A stretch of 64,000 bases of DNA. Source: Perspicuibacillus lycopersici (GTDB taxonomy: Bacteria; Bacillota; Bacilli; Bacillales; Caldibacillaceae). Positions 45,598 through 53,396 of the stretch are shown one piece after another; the stretch's first letter is position 1, and every line of letters begins with the position of its first letter. The notes under the pieces are model-generated. The model was not told where the DNA came from. It did not search any database and saw only the letters and a program-made list of their open reading frames with translations. Location: NCBI RefSeq assembly GCF_025660475.1, contig NZ_JAOUSF010000004.1:186001-250000 (forward strand), given 5' to 3'. The position numbers and the translations under genes are program-made.

Positions 45598-45615
45598 TTG
45601 TTCATTGTTACACAA
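45598..45615. promoter_or_regulatory. Possible Rex operator, distal
   Basis: TTGTTCATTGTTACACAA matches the 18-bp Rex pattern at 11 of 14 positions. It lies 117 bp upstream of pflB, between it and the divergent flippase gene. Rex control of pfl is known in other Firmicutes. Confidence 0.5.
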
Positions 45616-45874
45616 TCTTATTACACTTACAGAATACCACTTTGGTGGCTAATGTAAAGTGAATATTGCAGTCAAATAGAGACTTTATAACGATTTTTCT
45701 GTCATTTTCAAACAATGTTCACATTTGCACAATCTCGCAAATAATAGGGAGAAAATATGTTTGTATCAGTAAGATAGTTAGGTATTTCCAAAATTGTATT
45801 AATGAATAGAATAATATTTTAATAACTTGTCTCATACACATTATTATTGGAAATCGTGAAGAAGGAGAGACAGA

Positions 45875-47206
45875 ATGAGTTCATTTTTAAAAGGAACGAT
45901 AATTTTAGCAGGTGCCGCCTTTTTCGGCGAATGTATTGAATTCTTAATAAATTTAGTGCTTGCTAAAGAACTGGGAGAGTATGGGATTGGCCAATATATG
46001 TCGATTGCACCAGTGATTGGTTTAGTGATGATTATTGCAAGCCTGGAATTGCCGATATCCATTTCGAAATTTGTTGCCGAAAGGGACAAGAAGTACCATT
46101 TATCGATGCTAAAGTCCGCGATGAAGCTAGCACTTATTTTTATGGTTGTTCTGTTAGCGGTCGCAGCACTTATATTTACGATGATCCCATTTTTTAGTGA
46201 TGTTCATCCGCTAATTCGCTGGATGATCTTAATATTAGTTCCCATTATTTCGATTTCCTCCATTGCGCGCGGATATTTTATGGGAGTCCAAAAAATGGGG
46301 AAGATTGCGATTGCCAATTTATTTCGACGAGGGATGCAGTTATTTTTATTAGTGTTTATTTATCAAATGTTTGATTTTCAAATAGAAGTTGCGATACTTG
46401 TTGCGATTTGTTCCTTTATTGGTGGGGAAGTGCTTGTATTTATTTACCTTATTAGTGCCTATTTTTTACAGCTAAAGCAGTTAAAAAATTACCCGTACTC
46501 AGAGAAAATGCCAACAAGACATATAATGAAAAATTTGATGGAAGTCGCGTTACCGACGACAGGCATGCGAATTTTTCATTCGGTTACTAATGCAATTGAG
46601 CCCTTTTTAATTAAACAAGCATTAGTAATTTCAGGTTTTTCGTTAGAAGCTGCAACCGAACATTTCGGGATGATTGCTGGTGTGGCGGTTACAATTGGTT
46701 TCTTCCCGGCATTTATGGCACATTCGTTAATGACTGCATTAATCCCAGCAGTATCGCAATCCTATGCAGTGAAAGATCAAGGTCGATTAATAACATTACT
46801 TAAGCAAGTAATACGGCTGACGCTGCTATACGGAATTCCGGTGTGTATTGCGATAACTTTTTTTGCAGAGCCGTTATCGAAATTATTCGTGGAATCTTTA
46901 TCAGCACCATATTATTTGAAGCTATTATGGCCATATTTTTTGCTGCATTATTTCACGATTCCGTTGCAGGCATTTTTAATTGGCATGGGACTTGTCAAGG
47001 ATGCCTTACTTCACAATGTATGGGCTACAATTGTCGCGTTTTGTATTATGTTCCTACTAGGATCAAATCACGAATTTCAAATGGATGGAATTATTATTGG
47101 GATGAATGCAGGAGCATGTGTATTAATGTTGCTTCATTATTTTACCGTATGTAAAAAGATTGGCATTTCCTTATCGATGCATCGCAAGGAACCGTTAATT
47201 GATTAA
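45875..47206 (+). CDS. MOP-superfamily flippase (SpoVB/polysaccharide transporter-like), 443 aa
   Basis: Twelve hydrophobic segments with the family opening FLKGTIILAGAAFFGECIEFLINLVLAKELGEYGIGQY and a RGYFMGVQKMGKIAI loop typical of the SpoVB/RfbX group of lipid-linked oligosaccharide exporters. At 443 aa it is shorter than SpoVB (about 518), lacking the last helix pair. It may flip a cell-wall or spore-cortex precursor; exact substrate unknown. Divergent from pflB; terminator at 47215-47247. Confidence 0.82.
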   Translation: MSSFLKGTIILAGAAFFGECIEFLINLVLAKELGEYGIGQYMSIAPVIGLVMIIASLELPISISKFVAERDKKYHLSMLKSAMKLALIFMVVLLAVAALIFTMIPFFSDVHPLIRWMILILVPIISISSIARGYFMGVQKMGKIAIANLFRRGMQLFLLVFIYQMFDFQIEVAILVAICSFIGGEVLVFIYLISAYFLQLKQLKNYPYSEKMPTRHIMKNLMEVALPTTGMRIFHSVTNAIEPFLIKQALVISGFSLEAATEHFGMIAGVAVTIGFFPAFMAHSLMTALIPAVSQSYAVKDQGRLITLLKQVIRLTLLYGIPVCIAITFFAEPLSKLFVESLSAPYYLKLLWPYFLLHYFTIPLQAFLIGMGLVKDALLHNVWATIVAFCIMFLLGSNHEFQMDGIIIGMNAGACVLMLLHYFTVCKKIGISLSMHRKEPLID

Positions 47207-47214
47207 AAAAATCA

Positions 47215-47247
47215 ATCCTCATAGGTATTTCCTATGGGGATATTTTT
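47215..47247 (+). terminator. Rho-independent terminator after the flippase gene
   Basis: ATCCTCATAGG pairs with CCTATGGGGAT (two G-U/mismatch positions) followed by ATTTTT. Confidence 0.75.
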
Positions 47248-47551
47248 ATGTAAAAATAACCACTACGTACAAAGGTGGAAATAGTTCGACGGTTTTCCAA
47301 GGAAACCCGAGCATAAGGCAATTGTTTTTTTATAAAAATAATGCTAAATGAAATTGCAAATGGAATAAATAGTGGTAAGATGCGAACAGATAAAATAATT
47401 GAATCTGTCGAAAAATGGGAGTAAAATTATGACGTTATAGTTTTTTCTTAAAAAGGCTATAGTATTATACAAATTTAGTGAAATTCCATTAATTGGAATC
47501 TATTAAAATATCACCATTTTTTACCAAAAAATTAGGAAAGAAGGTTCTTCA
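47248..47551. other. Leader region of the TerC gene
   Basis: AT-rich region with a small hairpin GGTTTTCCAAGGAAACC near 47294-47310. Because some TerC genes are governed by the yybP-ykoY manganese riboswitch, I looked for its conserved elements and did not find them. Otherwise nothing distinctive. Confidence 0.35.
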
Positions 47552-48250
47552 TTGGACTTAGCATTAATCTGGTCATCCGAAACACTATTATCTATACTAC
47601 AAATCATTGCGATTGATATTATTTTATCCGGTGATAACGCGATTGTTATTGCAATGGCAACTAGAAAATTGCCTGATAATAAACGAAATATGGCGATTCT
47701 TTGGGGAACAGGAGGAGCTGTAGTATTACGTATCCTATTTGCTGGTGTAATTGCCATTTTGTTAAAAATTCCATTTGTTCACTTTATTGGTGGGTTATTA
47801 CTACTTTGGATTGCATATAAAGTACTTGTAAATCATGAGGAAGAAGCTGATATTAAGGCAAAAGATAATTTATTACAGGCAATTGGGACGATTATAATGG
47901 CGGATGCTGTTATGAGTCTTGATAATGTTGTGGCAATTGCAGGTGCATCTGGTGGACATGTTACGCTAATTGCAATTGGGGTATTAATTAGTATTCCGAT
48001 TATGATTTTCTGCTCGAAGCTGATTGTTCGAGCTATGGAAAAATATGCTTGGATTGCTTATGTTGGTTCAGGTATATTAGCATGGACAGCAGGTACAATG
48101 ATTATTGAGGACAAAGAAATTGCAGGCTGGCTGAACATTGAAAAAGGGCCAATTACGTATGTGTTTGCAATTATTGTCACTGCACTTGTATTAATTTTCG
48201 GCTATTTAAAAAATAAAAAAATGGAAGCAGCAGGCTCAACTTCTCATTAA
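47552..48250 (+). CDS. TerC/Alx family membrane protein (YjbE-like), 232 aa
   Basis: Seven or so membrane helices with the two family signatures: DIILSGDNAIVIAMATRKLP near residue 24 and ADAVMSLDNVVAIAGASGGH near residue 118, each carrying the conserved Asp-Asn pair in a membrane helix. Relatives in Bacillus export manganese and metallate secreted enzymes. Start is TTG at 47552 with GAAAGAAGG upstream; there is no ATG alternative. Length is typical. Confidence 0.9.
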   Translation: MDLALIWSSETLLSILQIIAIDIILSGDNAIVIAMATRKLPDNKRNMAILWGTGGAVVLRILFAGVIAILLKIPFVHFIGGLLLLWIAYKVLVNHEEEADIKAKDNLLQAIGTIIMADAVMSLDNVVAIAGASGGHVTLIAIGVLISIPIMIFCSKLIVRAMEKYAWIAYVGSGILAWTAGTMIIEDKEIAGWLNIEKGPITYVFAIIVTALVLIFGYLKNKKMEAAGSTSH

Positions 48251-48284
48251 TGTAAAGGTTTGTTGCTATTTATAAAAGTATGTA

Positions 48285-48320
48285 GACTGTATACGAGCGG
48301 GAATCTTCGTGTATACAGTC
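48285..48320. other. Hairpin downstream of the TerC gene
   Basis: GACTGTATAC pairs perfectly with GTATACAGTC across 16 nt, with no T-run. It precedes the true terminator by about 15 bp. Confidence 0.45.
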
Positions 48321-48333
48321 AACCGATAAAAAG

Positions 48334-48393
48334 AAAAGACTACACCAGCTTATAAATGTGTTCATCATAAGCTGGTGTAGTCTTATTTTTTTG
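48334..48393. terminator. Strong bidirectional terminator
   Basis: An 18-bp perfect stem (48336-48353 with 48367-48384) around a 13-nt loop, followed by a T-run; lies between convergent TerC and carbonic anhydrase genes. Confidence 0.92.
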
Positions 48394-48394
48394 T

Positions 48395-48958
48395 TTAGTT
48401 TTCGTACCCTTCAACAACTACATCAAGCTTACCAGTGGCTGGATCAATAACGAGTCCATGGACTGGAATGTCTTTTGCAAGTAGTGGATGATTTTTTATG
48501 ATATCAACACTTTGCTTGACACTGTCCTCCACATTAGTAAAGCCAGTGAACCATTGATCCAATGGAATCCCTGCTGTTGTTAAAGTCTGTAATGTTTCTT
48601 CAGATATACCATGCTTTTTCATTTCTGCTGTCATTTCTTCATTATTCATGGCAGACATTCCGCAATCATGATGACCGATTACAAATACTTCTTCAGCTTT
48701 TAATGAATAGATTGCAACCAATATACTGCGCATAATACTTCCGAATGGGGAAGTAATCATGGCGCCAGCATTGCGTAGGATTTTGGCGTCGCCATTTTTT
48801 AAGTTCATCGCTTCTGGTAGTAGTTCTTGAAGCCGCGTATCCATACAGGTAAGGATGACAATTCGTTTATTTGGATATTTATCGGTTTCGTATTTTTCGT
48901 ATTTTGCTTCCTCAACGAATTTTTTGTTGTAGTCAAGTATTTCATGTAGTATTGGCAT
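48395..48958 (-). CDS. beta-class carbonic anhydrase, 187 aa
   Basis: Interconverts CO2 and bicarbonate. Zinc ligands are readable: Cys38 in LTCMDTR (with the Asp40-Arg42 dyad), His96 and Cys99 in IGHHDCGM. The short form (187 aa) fits the Gram-positive YtiB/Rv1284-like type. ATG follows AAGGAGG at proper spacing. Monocistronic. Confidence 0.93.
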   Translation of the reverse strand: MPILHEILDYNKKFVEEAKYEKYETDKYPNKRIVILTCMDTRLQELLPEAMNLKNGDAKILRNAGAMITSPFGSIMRSILVAIYSLKAEEVFVIGHHDCGMSAMNNEEMTAEMKKHGISEETLQTLTTAGIPLDQWFTGFTNVEDSVKQSVDIIKNHPLLAKDIPVHGLVIDPATGKLDVVVEGYEN

Positions 48959-49128
48959 TGGAATTCCTCCTTCATATACACTTTTTAATATGTAAAGCTG
49001 TTAATAAATATGAAAAGCTAAGTAGCGGAATACACAAAGTCTCCAAAAAATCGGAGTGTATTCATTCTGCCGACTAGTATACTCTCTGTCATGTATAAGA
49101 GCAAGAAAATGACTCCGTGAACATAATT

Positions 49129-49176
49129 AAAACACGACCATGCTGTATTGTCGATAGAGCATTGGTCGTGTTTTTG
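49129..49176. terminator. Terminator of the YbjQ gene
   Basis: AAAACACGACCA pairs with TGGTCGTGTTTT around a 22-nt loop. Confidence 0.8.
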
Positions 49177-49182
49177 TTTTGG

Positions 49183-49500
49183 TTATTCTTTTACATATAC
49201 GGCAGTTCCAGTTGCGATGCACATCATCATGCCGTCACGTAATGTTTCAAAGTCGAGGTCTACACCGATGACAGCATTTGCTCCCATTTGGGAAGCTTTA
49301 CTTGTCATTTCGCGGATTGCGATTTCTCTTCCTTCTGCAAGTTTTCCTTCATAGGCACTCGAACGGCCACCAATAATATCAGTTACGCTCGCTAAAAAGT
49401 CACGAACGACATTTGCCCCCATAATTGCCTCTCCAGATACGATGCCTATGTATTTTTCAACTTCTTTTCCTTGTAACGTACTAGTTGTTGATACGATCAT
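49183..49500 (-). CDS. YbjQ (UPF0145) family protein, 105 aa
   Basis: Characteristic N-terminal MIVSTTSTLQGKEVEKYIGIVSGEAIMGANVVRDF broken across the domain and the GANAVIGVDLDFE motif near residue 74 define the UPF0145/YbjQ family, which forms pentamers and is sometimes called a heavy-metal-binding domain. Its role is unknown. Length is complete. About 80 bp downstream of the aminopeptidase gene on the same strand, so the two may be one transcript. Confidence 0.9.
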   Translation of the reverse strand: MIVSTTSTLQGKEVEKYIGIVSGEAIMGANVVRDFLASVTDIIGGRSSAYEGKLAEGREIAIREMTSKASQMGANAVIGVDLDFETLRDGMMMCIATGTAVYVKE

Positions 49501-49580
49501 TGTTGATTTCCCTCCAAAAAATGGTTTGTCATAGTATTACGAGAAAACAGGACATAAAGTTTCATTTATTTATTGGAAAG

Positions 49581-50819
49581 CTAAAATTCAAATGCCCAGT
49601 TCCCATTTCGGAAAATCGCTTCTTTACTTCCATCTGCTTTTATGCCATCAATATTCATTTCGCTAGAACCAACCATAAAGTCTACATGGGTAAGGCTGGT
49701 GTTTACACCATTTGCTAGTAGCTCCTCCTGGCTCATTTCTTTACCACCTTCTACGCAAAATGCATAACCTGCCCCGATGGCAAAATGATTGGAGGCATTT
49801 TCATCGAACAATGTATTATAGAATAGCACATTGGACTCGGATATTGGTGAATTATGTGGAACCAATGCTACCTCGCCTAAATAATGGGAACCCTCATCCG
49901 TTTCCACTAGCTGTTTAAGGATAGCTTCGCCTTTTTCTGCCTTTACATTGACAATTTTTCCGTTTTCAAAAGTAATGGTAAAGTTTTCGATTAGGTTTCC
50001 GCTATAGCTTAATGGTTTCGTACTAGTTACATAGCCATTGACCGCATCACGTTGTGGTACACTAAATACTTCTTCCGTTGGCATATTGGCCATGAAAGCA
50101 TTCCCTTGGACATTCACGCTGCCAGCACCAACCCAAACATGCCTTTCTGGTAGGCCAACCGTTAAGTCAGTTCCAGGAGCTGTGTAAGCAAGCTTCACAT
50201 ACCGTTTATTATTTAAGTAATCGACAATTTTATGTAATTTTGTATCATGGGATTTCCATGCAGCAACAGGGTCAGCTGTATCAATTCGACATGCGCTAAA
50301 AATGGCATCCCAAAGCTTAGTAACACGTTCTTCCTCCGCAACTTCTGGAAAAACTTTATCTGCCCATGATTGTGAAGCGGCTCCGATTACCGTCCAACTG
50401 ACTTTATCGGATTGCGTATATTGACGAAAAGTAGTTAATGCACTACCAGCAGCTTTACTAAATGCCGTAATCCTACTTGGCTCAATGCCACTTAATAAAT
50501 CAGGGCTAGAGGATACAATGGACATAAATGCAGCCCCATTTTCTGCTAATTCATTTTTTTCGCTTGCACGCCATTTTGGATATTCCTCGAAGGTATCATC
50601 TGGTGCTAATTCATATTTTGTTCGGGTAATTTCCTCGTCCGCCCATTCAATAAAAACATCTTTGGCACCAGCCTCATATGCTTTTTTAACTATTCTCCGG
50701 ACAAGTGGTGCACTATGTATGTAGGCACTAATCGAAAGTATTTGCCCTTGTTGGATATTAACGCCCACCTTTACTGCTAGCTCCGCATATTTATCTAATT
50801 TTGTTTCGAAGTCATTCAT
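49581..50819 (-). CDS. M29-family aminopeptidase, 412 aa
   Basis: A thermophilic-aminopeptidase-like (AmpS/PepS/aminopeptidase T) metallopeptidase that removes N-terminal residues. Family landmarks: YAELAVKVGVNIQQGQ at the N-terminus, the EVFSVPQRDAVNGYV active-site segment with its metal-binding Glu, the GEVALVPHNSPI block with another Glu, and the DENASNHFAIGAGYAF His-containing motif, followed by THVDFMVGS. A longer in-frame ATG (50852) lies before the AAAGAGGGG site that serves ATG 50819. Confidence 0.92.
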   Translation of the reverse strand: MNDFETKLDKYAELAVKVGVNIQQGQILSISAYIHSAPLVRRIVKKAYEAGAKDVFIEWADEEITRTKYELAPDDTFEEYPKWRASEKNELAENGAAFMSIVSSSPDLLSGIEPSRITAFSKAAGSALTTFRQYTQSDKVSWTVIGAASQSWADKVFPEVAEEERVTKLWDAIFSACRIDTADPVAAWKSHDTKLHKIVDYLNNKRYVKLAYTAPGTDLTVGLPERHVWVGAGSVNVQGNAFMANMPTEEVFSVPQRDAVNGYVTSTKPLSYSGNLIENFTITFENGKIVNVKAEKGEAILKQLVETDEGSHYLGEVALVPHNSPISESNVLFYNTLFDENASNHFAIGAGYAFCVEGGKEMSQEELLANGVNTSLTHVDFMVGSSEMNIDGIKADGSKEAIFRNGNWAFEF

Positions 50820-50895
50820 TGTTTTCCCCTCTTTCCAATGGTATACCTTCATTTTAGCAAAAGATAGATTGCTTGAATATGAATAAACAGGCTAA

Positions 50896-51225
50896 TTAGT
50901 AGGATGAATGTTTTTTCCGATATTTAATAAAATCAATATACAGTTTAAAATCCGTTTTATTTAATCCAGAGTGAACACCATCCTGCAATAAATCAATCCA
51001 TTCTTTATCTAAAAAGTAAGAATCGTTAATTGCGTCAGCAAAAAGCTCCTCTATGTTAGTATTTAATACTTTTGCAATGCGGGATATGATGTGTGGTGAT
51101 GGATCTTTTTGAATACCGCGTTCAATGTAGCTAATGTAGGATTTTGAGACATTGGCTAAATGGGATAATTCATTTAGCGATAACCCTTGTTGAATCCGCA
51201 ATAGTTTAATTCTTTCTCCAATCAT
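50896..51225 (-). CDS. SinR-like repressor paralogue (109 aa)
   Basis: N-terminal HTH (residues 1-65) MIGERIKLLRIQQGLSLNELSHLANVSKSYI-type, matching SinR in spacing and in the SYISYIERG recognition region, followed by a short C-terminal dimerisation domain (LDKEWIDLLQDGVHSGLNKTDFKLYIDF) of the kind that heterodimerises with SinI. It is more diverged than the copy at 51886-52209 and could be an SlrR-like partner. ATG 51225 is used; the longer frame lacks a ribosome site. A GTTCTTT SinR-type half-site lies at 51279-51285 upstream. Confidence 0.87.
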   Translation of the reverse strand: MIGERIKLLRIQQGLSLNELSHLANVSKSYISYIERGIQKDPSPHIISRIAKVLNTNIEELFADAINDSYFLDKEWIDLLQDGVHSGLNKTDFKLYIDFIKYRKKHSSY

Positions 51226-51278
51226 CCGGTGTAAACGCCCCCTTTTCTTATCAATAAATATATTATAACGAACGAATC

Positions 51279-51285
51279 GTTCTTT
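51279..51285. promoter_or_regulatory. SinR half-site upstream of the SinR paralogue
   Basis: GTTCTTT matches the SinR recognition heptamer GTTCTYT, and overlaps a GAACG-AAT-CGTTC palindrome (51271-51283). It is 54 bp upstream of the start codon. A single 7-mer is weak evidence. Confidence 0.35.
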
Positions 51286-51330
51286 AAATAGTACTTTTTG
51301 GTGATTCAAAAAAAAGATTTTTGTAAGGTA

Positions 51331-51418
51331 TCACGATTAGTTCTATATGCCTAACGGTATATCGGGCATGAGCAGATTGGAAATATTACATGTTTCTTGC
51401 CTAATCGTGTATTTTTTC
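51331..51418. ncRNA. Candidate structured RNA between the SinR paralogue and the c-di-GMP riboswitch
   Basis: CACGATTAG (51332-51340) pairs perfectly with CTAATCGTG (51401-51409), enclosing a second hairpin ATGCC...GGCAT (51347-51368), and the plus strand then runs TATTTTTTC. This could be an sRNA with its own terminator, an attenuator, or a long-loop terminator. No family recognised. Confidence 0.35.
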
Positions 51419-51539
51419 AAGAAGGAGGAGAGAATTTTGTCTTATCTTGTCAATATTTGAAAGTAATTGGTATACGAAATAACGTGTTTTTTTGCATACA
51501 TTTCGAGAAAAGTAACTTATAATAGAAAGAAAAAACAGA

Positions 51540-51622
51540 AAAAGGCTAACTCTTTGAAAGAGGAGGGCGCAAAGTCACAGATCTAAAGTACCAATTGCGG
51601 TACCATGATAGCTGGGCTACCT
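51540..51622 (+). promoter_or_regulatory. c-di-GMP-I (GEMM) riboswitch
   Basis: Canonical layout: GGCTAAC, a stem capped by a GAAA tetraloop (51556-51559), the invariant CGCAAAG (51568-51574) followed by CAC-A-G and CTAAAG, the P3 hairpin GTACC/GGTAC (51588-51603) and the 3' block ATGATAGCTGGGCTACC (51605-51621). A TATAAT lies at 51518-51523, 17 bp upstream, as the probable -10. It ends 32 bp before the sinI-like start codon. No terminator separates it from the gene, so control may be translational or through an alternative fold. Confidence 0.92.
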
Positions 51623-51653
51623 GAAATACAGGGGGATTTTGGGGGGATATTAT

Positions 51654-51785
51654 TTGCAAAATGCAGATATAAAAACGAATTGTGAGGTTGACATGGAGTG
51701 GATGCTTTTAATAAAGGAAGCTTTTGAAATGGGGATAACGGTAGAAGAGATTCGTGCATTTTTAAAAACACCCAAACTAGACTAA
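51654..51785 (+). CDS. sinI: SinI-like antirepressor, 43 aa
   Basis: TTG start preceded by GGGGGG (51641-51646) at 7-nt spacing. The 43-residue product ends with the SinI interaction motif: VDMEWMLLIKEAFEMGITVEEIRAFL aligns residue for residue with the B. subtilis SinI helix-hook region (family form LDxEWxxLxxEAxxxxIxxEEIRxxL). SinI binds SinR monomers and releases biofilm genes from repression. It lies in the leader of a c-di-GMP riboswitch, on the opposite strand from two flanking SinR paralogues. It is too short for ordinary ORF callers. Confidence 0.87.
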   Translation: MQNADIKTNCEVDMEWMLLIKEAFEMGITVEEIRAFLKTPKLD

Positions 51786-51818
51786 ACAATCTAATCCCTG
51801 AGAACTGTGCGTGATGAT

Positions 51819-51871
51819 AAAAAATCGCCAATTTATTTCTATTAATAATAGGAATAGATTGGCGATTTTTT
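51819..51871. terminator. Bidirectional terminator between sinI and sinR
   Basis: AAAAAATCGCCAAT (51819-51832) pairs perfectly with ATTGGCGATTTTTT (51858-51871). Confidence 0.88.
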
Positions 51872-51885
51872 CTTTGGACGCTGCT

Positions 51886-52209
51886 TTAATTTTGACTGCG
51901 TCTCCATTTATTAAATTCTAAAAACTCTCGAAATTGTTCTTTTGAAACACCAGAATTCATGGCTTCTTGAACAATCTTTACCCATTCGGAATCCAATGTT
52001 TCACTGTTTGTTGGATCTTCGTTTAAAAAATAATCAATCGGTACATGAAGTACGTTAGATATTTTTTCTAAAAATTGAATAGAAGGATTGCTTTGTAAAT
52101 TTCTTTCAATGGAGCTTATATAGGATTTTGCTACTCCTGCCTTTTCAGCTAATTCAGAAAGAGACATTTTCCGTTCTAGTCGTAGATTTTTTACACGGTC
52201 ACCTATCAT
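51886..52209 (-). CDS. sinR: biofilm master repressor SinR
   Basis: The HTH domain MIGDRVKNLRLERKMSLSELAEKAGVAKSYISSIERNLQSNPSIQFLEKISNVL reads (in pieces) almost as B. subtilis SinR, and the C-terminal hook LDSEWVKIVQEAMNSGVSKEQFREFLEFNKWRRSQ is likewise near-identical. SinR represses matrix operons and is antagonised by SinI. Here it is convergent with sinI, not downstream of it as in B. subtilis, so SinI and SinR levels can be set independently. A 7-2-7 SinR-type operator lies about 62 bp upstream. Confidence 0.94.
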   Translation of the reverse strand: MIGDRVKNLRLERKMSLSELAEKAGVAKSYISSIERNLQSNPSIQFLEKISNVLHVPIDYFLNEDPTNSETLDSEWVKIVQEAMNSGVSKEQFREFLEFNKWRRSQN

Positions 52210-52270
52210 GACTTTTCACTCACCTTGCAAAAAAATGATGTAAAAAAATTATATCATAATTATTTGAAGT

Positions 52271-52286
52271 GTTCCATAAAGAGAAC
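52271..52286. promoter_or_regulatory. Putative SinR operator upstream of sinR
   Basis: GTTCCAT-AA-AGAGAAC is an inverted pair with the 7-2-7 geometry of SinR sites; the right half is a perfect reverse complement of GTTCTCT and the left half has two changes. It lies in the shared 260-bp region between divergent sinR and map, so it may mediate sinR autoregulation. Confidence 0.5.
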
Positions 52287-52469
52287 AATTACAGGAATCA
52301 ATTTCTTTCAGACTTTTCATATGATAGTAAGAGCCTCCATTTCTTATGGTCACTACCTAAATTTCGGATAATTACATTAAAATGGTTCATACTAGAACAA
52401 TCCAGTATTTAATAGTACAATAGGGAAATGGGTTTAAATTTATTGTAGTATTATAAGGCGGTGTAAATC

Positions 52470-53228
52470 ATGATCGTTTTAAAATCAAAACGTGAAATTG
52501 AAATGATGAAAGAAGCAGGTCAATTACTTGCATCTGTTCATAAAGAAATTGCGAAGTTAATTAAACCAGGTATTACTACTTGGGATATCGAAGTTTTTGT
52601 AGATGAGTATTTAACTAAGCATGGCGCAACGGCTGAGCAAAAGGGTTATAAAGGTTATAAATATGCAACGTGTGCAAGTGTTAATGATGAAATTTGCCAC
52701 GGGTTTCCTCGTAAAGAACCTTTAAAAGAAGGCGATATTGTTACCGTTGATATGGTCGTTAATTTAAATGGCGCTCTTGCTGACTCTGCTTGGACATATG
52801 CGGTTGGGGAAATATCTGATCAAAATAAACACTTGCTAGAAGTAGCAAAGACAGCACTTTATAAAGGGATTGAAAAAGCGGTAGTAGGTAATCGTATTGG
52901 TGATATTGGTCATACGATTCAAACCTACGTAGAAAAAGAAGGATTTTCTGTTGTACGCGAATTTATCGGGCATGGCATCGGTCCTTCCATTCATGAAAAA
53001 CCAGATGTTCCGCATTTTGGTTTACCAGGAAAAGGTCCTCGTCTTAAAGAAGGTATGGTCATTACGATTGAGCCAATGGTGAACGTAGGGAAATATCTTT
53101 CAAAAATGGATGCGAACGGTTGGACAGCTAGAACAATTGATGGGAAAAATTCTGCTCAATATGAGCATACGATTGCCATTACAAAGGATGGTCCAATCCT
53201 TTTAACAGATCAAGACACGATAGAATAA
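52470..53228 (+). CDS. map: type I methionine aminopeptidase (MapB/YflG-like), 252 aa
   Basis: Removes N-terminal Met from new proteins. The pita-bread fold ligands are in order: CHGFP (substrate His), VDMVV and DSAW (Asp ligands), FIGHGIG (His ligand), ITIEPM and YEHTIAI (Glu ligands). Length 252 aa and its isolation from secY/adk (where the main map gene sits) match the second enzyme YflG of B. subtilis. ATG with AAGGCGG upstream. Confidence 0.93.
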   Translation: MIVLKSKREIEMMKEAGQLLASVHKEIAKLIKPGITTWDIEVFVDEYLTKHGATAEQKGYKGYKYATCASVNDEICHGFPRKEPLKEGDIVTVDMVVNLNGALADSAWTYAVGEISDQNKHLLEVAKTALYKGIEKAVVGNRIGDIGHTIQTYVEKEGFSVVREFIGHGIGPSIHEKPDVPHFGLPGKGPRLKEGMVITIEPMVNVGKYLSKMDANGWTARTIDGKNSAQYEHTIAITKDGPILLTDQDTIE

Positions 53229-53229
53229 A

Positions 53230-53304
53230 AACACACCCTTATCGGAAGAAGAAAGCAGGGATTCTTTAAAGATTCTTGCTTTTTTTATCGGTAAGGGTGT
53301 GTTT
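53230..53304 (+). terminator. Large nested terminator after map
   Basis: An outer stem AAACACACCCTTA/TAAGGGTGTGTTT encloses an inner AAAGCA/TGCTTT hairpin that runs into seven Ts. Confidence 0.75.
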
Positions 53305-53396
53305 GTTTGGTTGTTTTATCATGATAGTGGTTGTAAAAAGCCCGCTGAATGAATAACTCCGCGTCATCTATTTGAGCGTGTAACGTAGCCAGCTGC

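Noticed and set aside
47248..47551. yybP-ykoY (manganese) riboswitch before the TerC gene
   Set aside because: Expected because some TerC genes carry it, but the conserved L1 and L3 sequences are not present.
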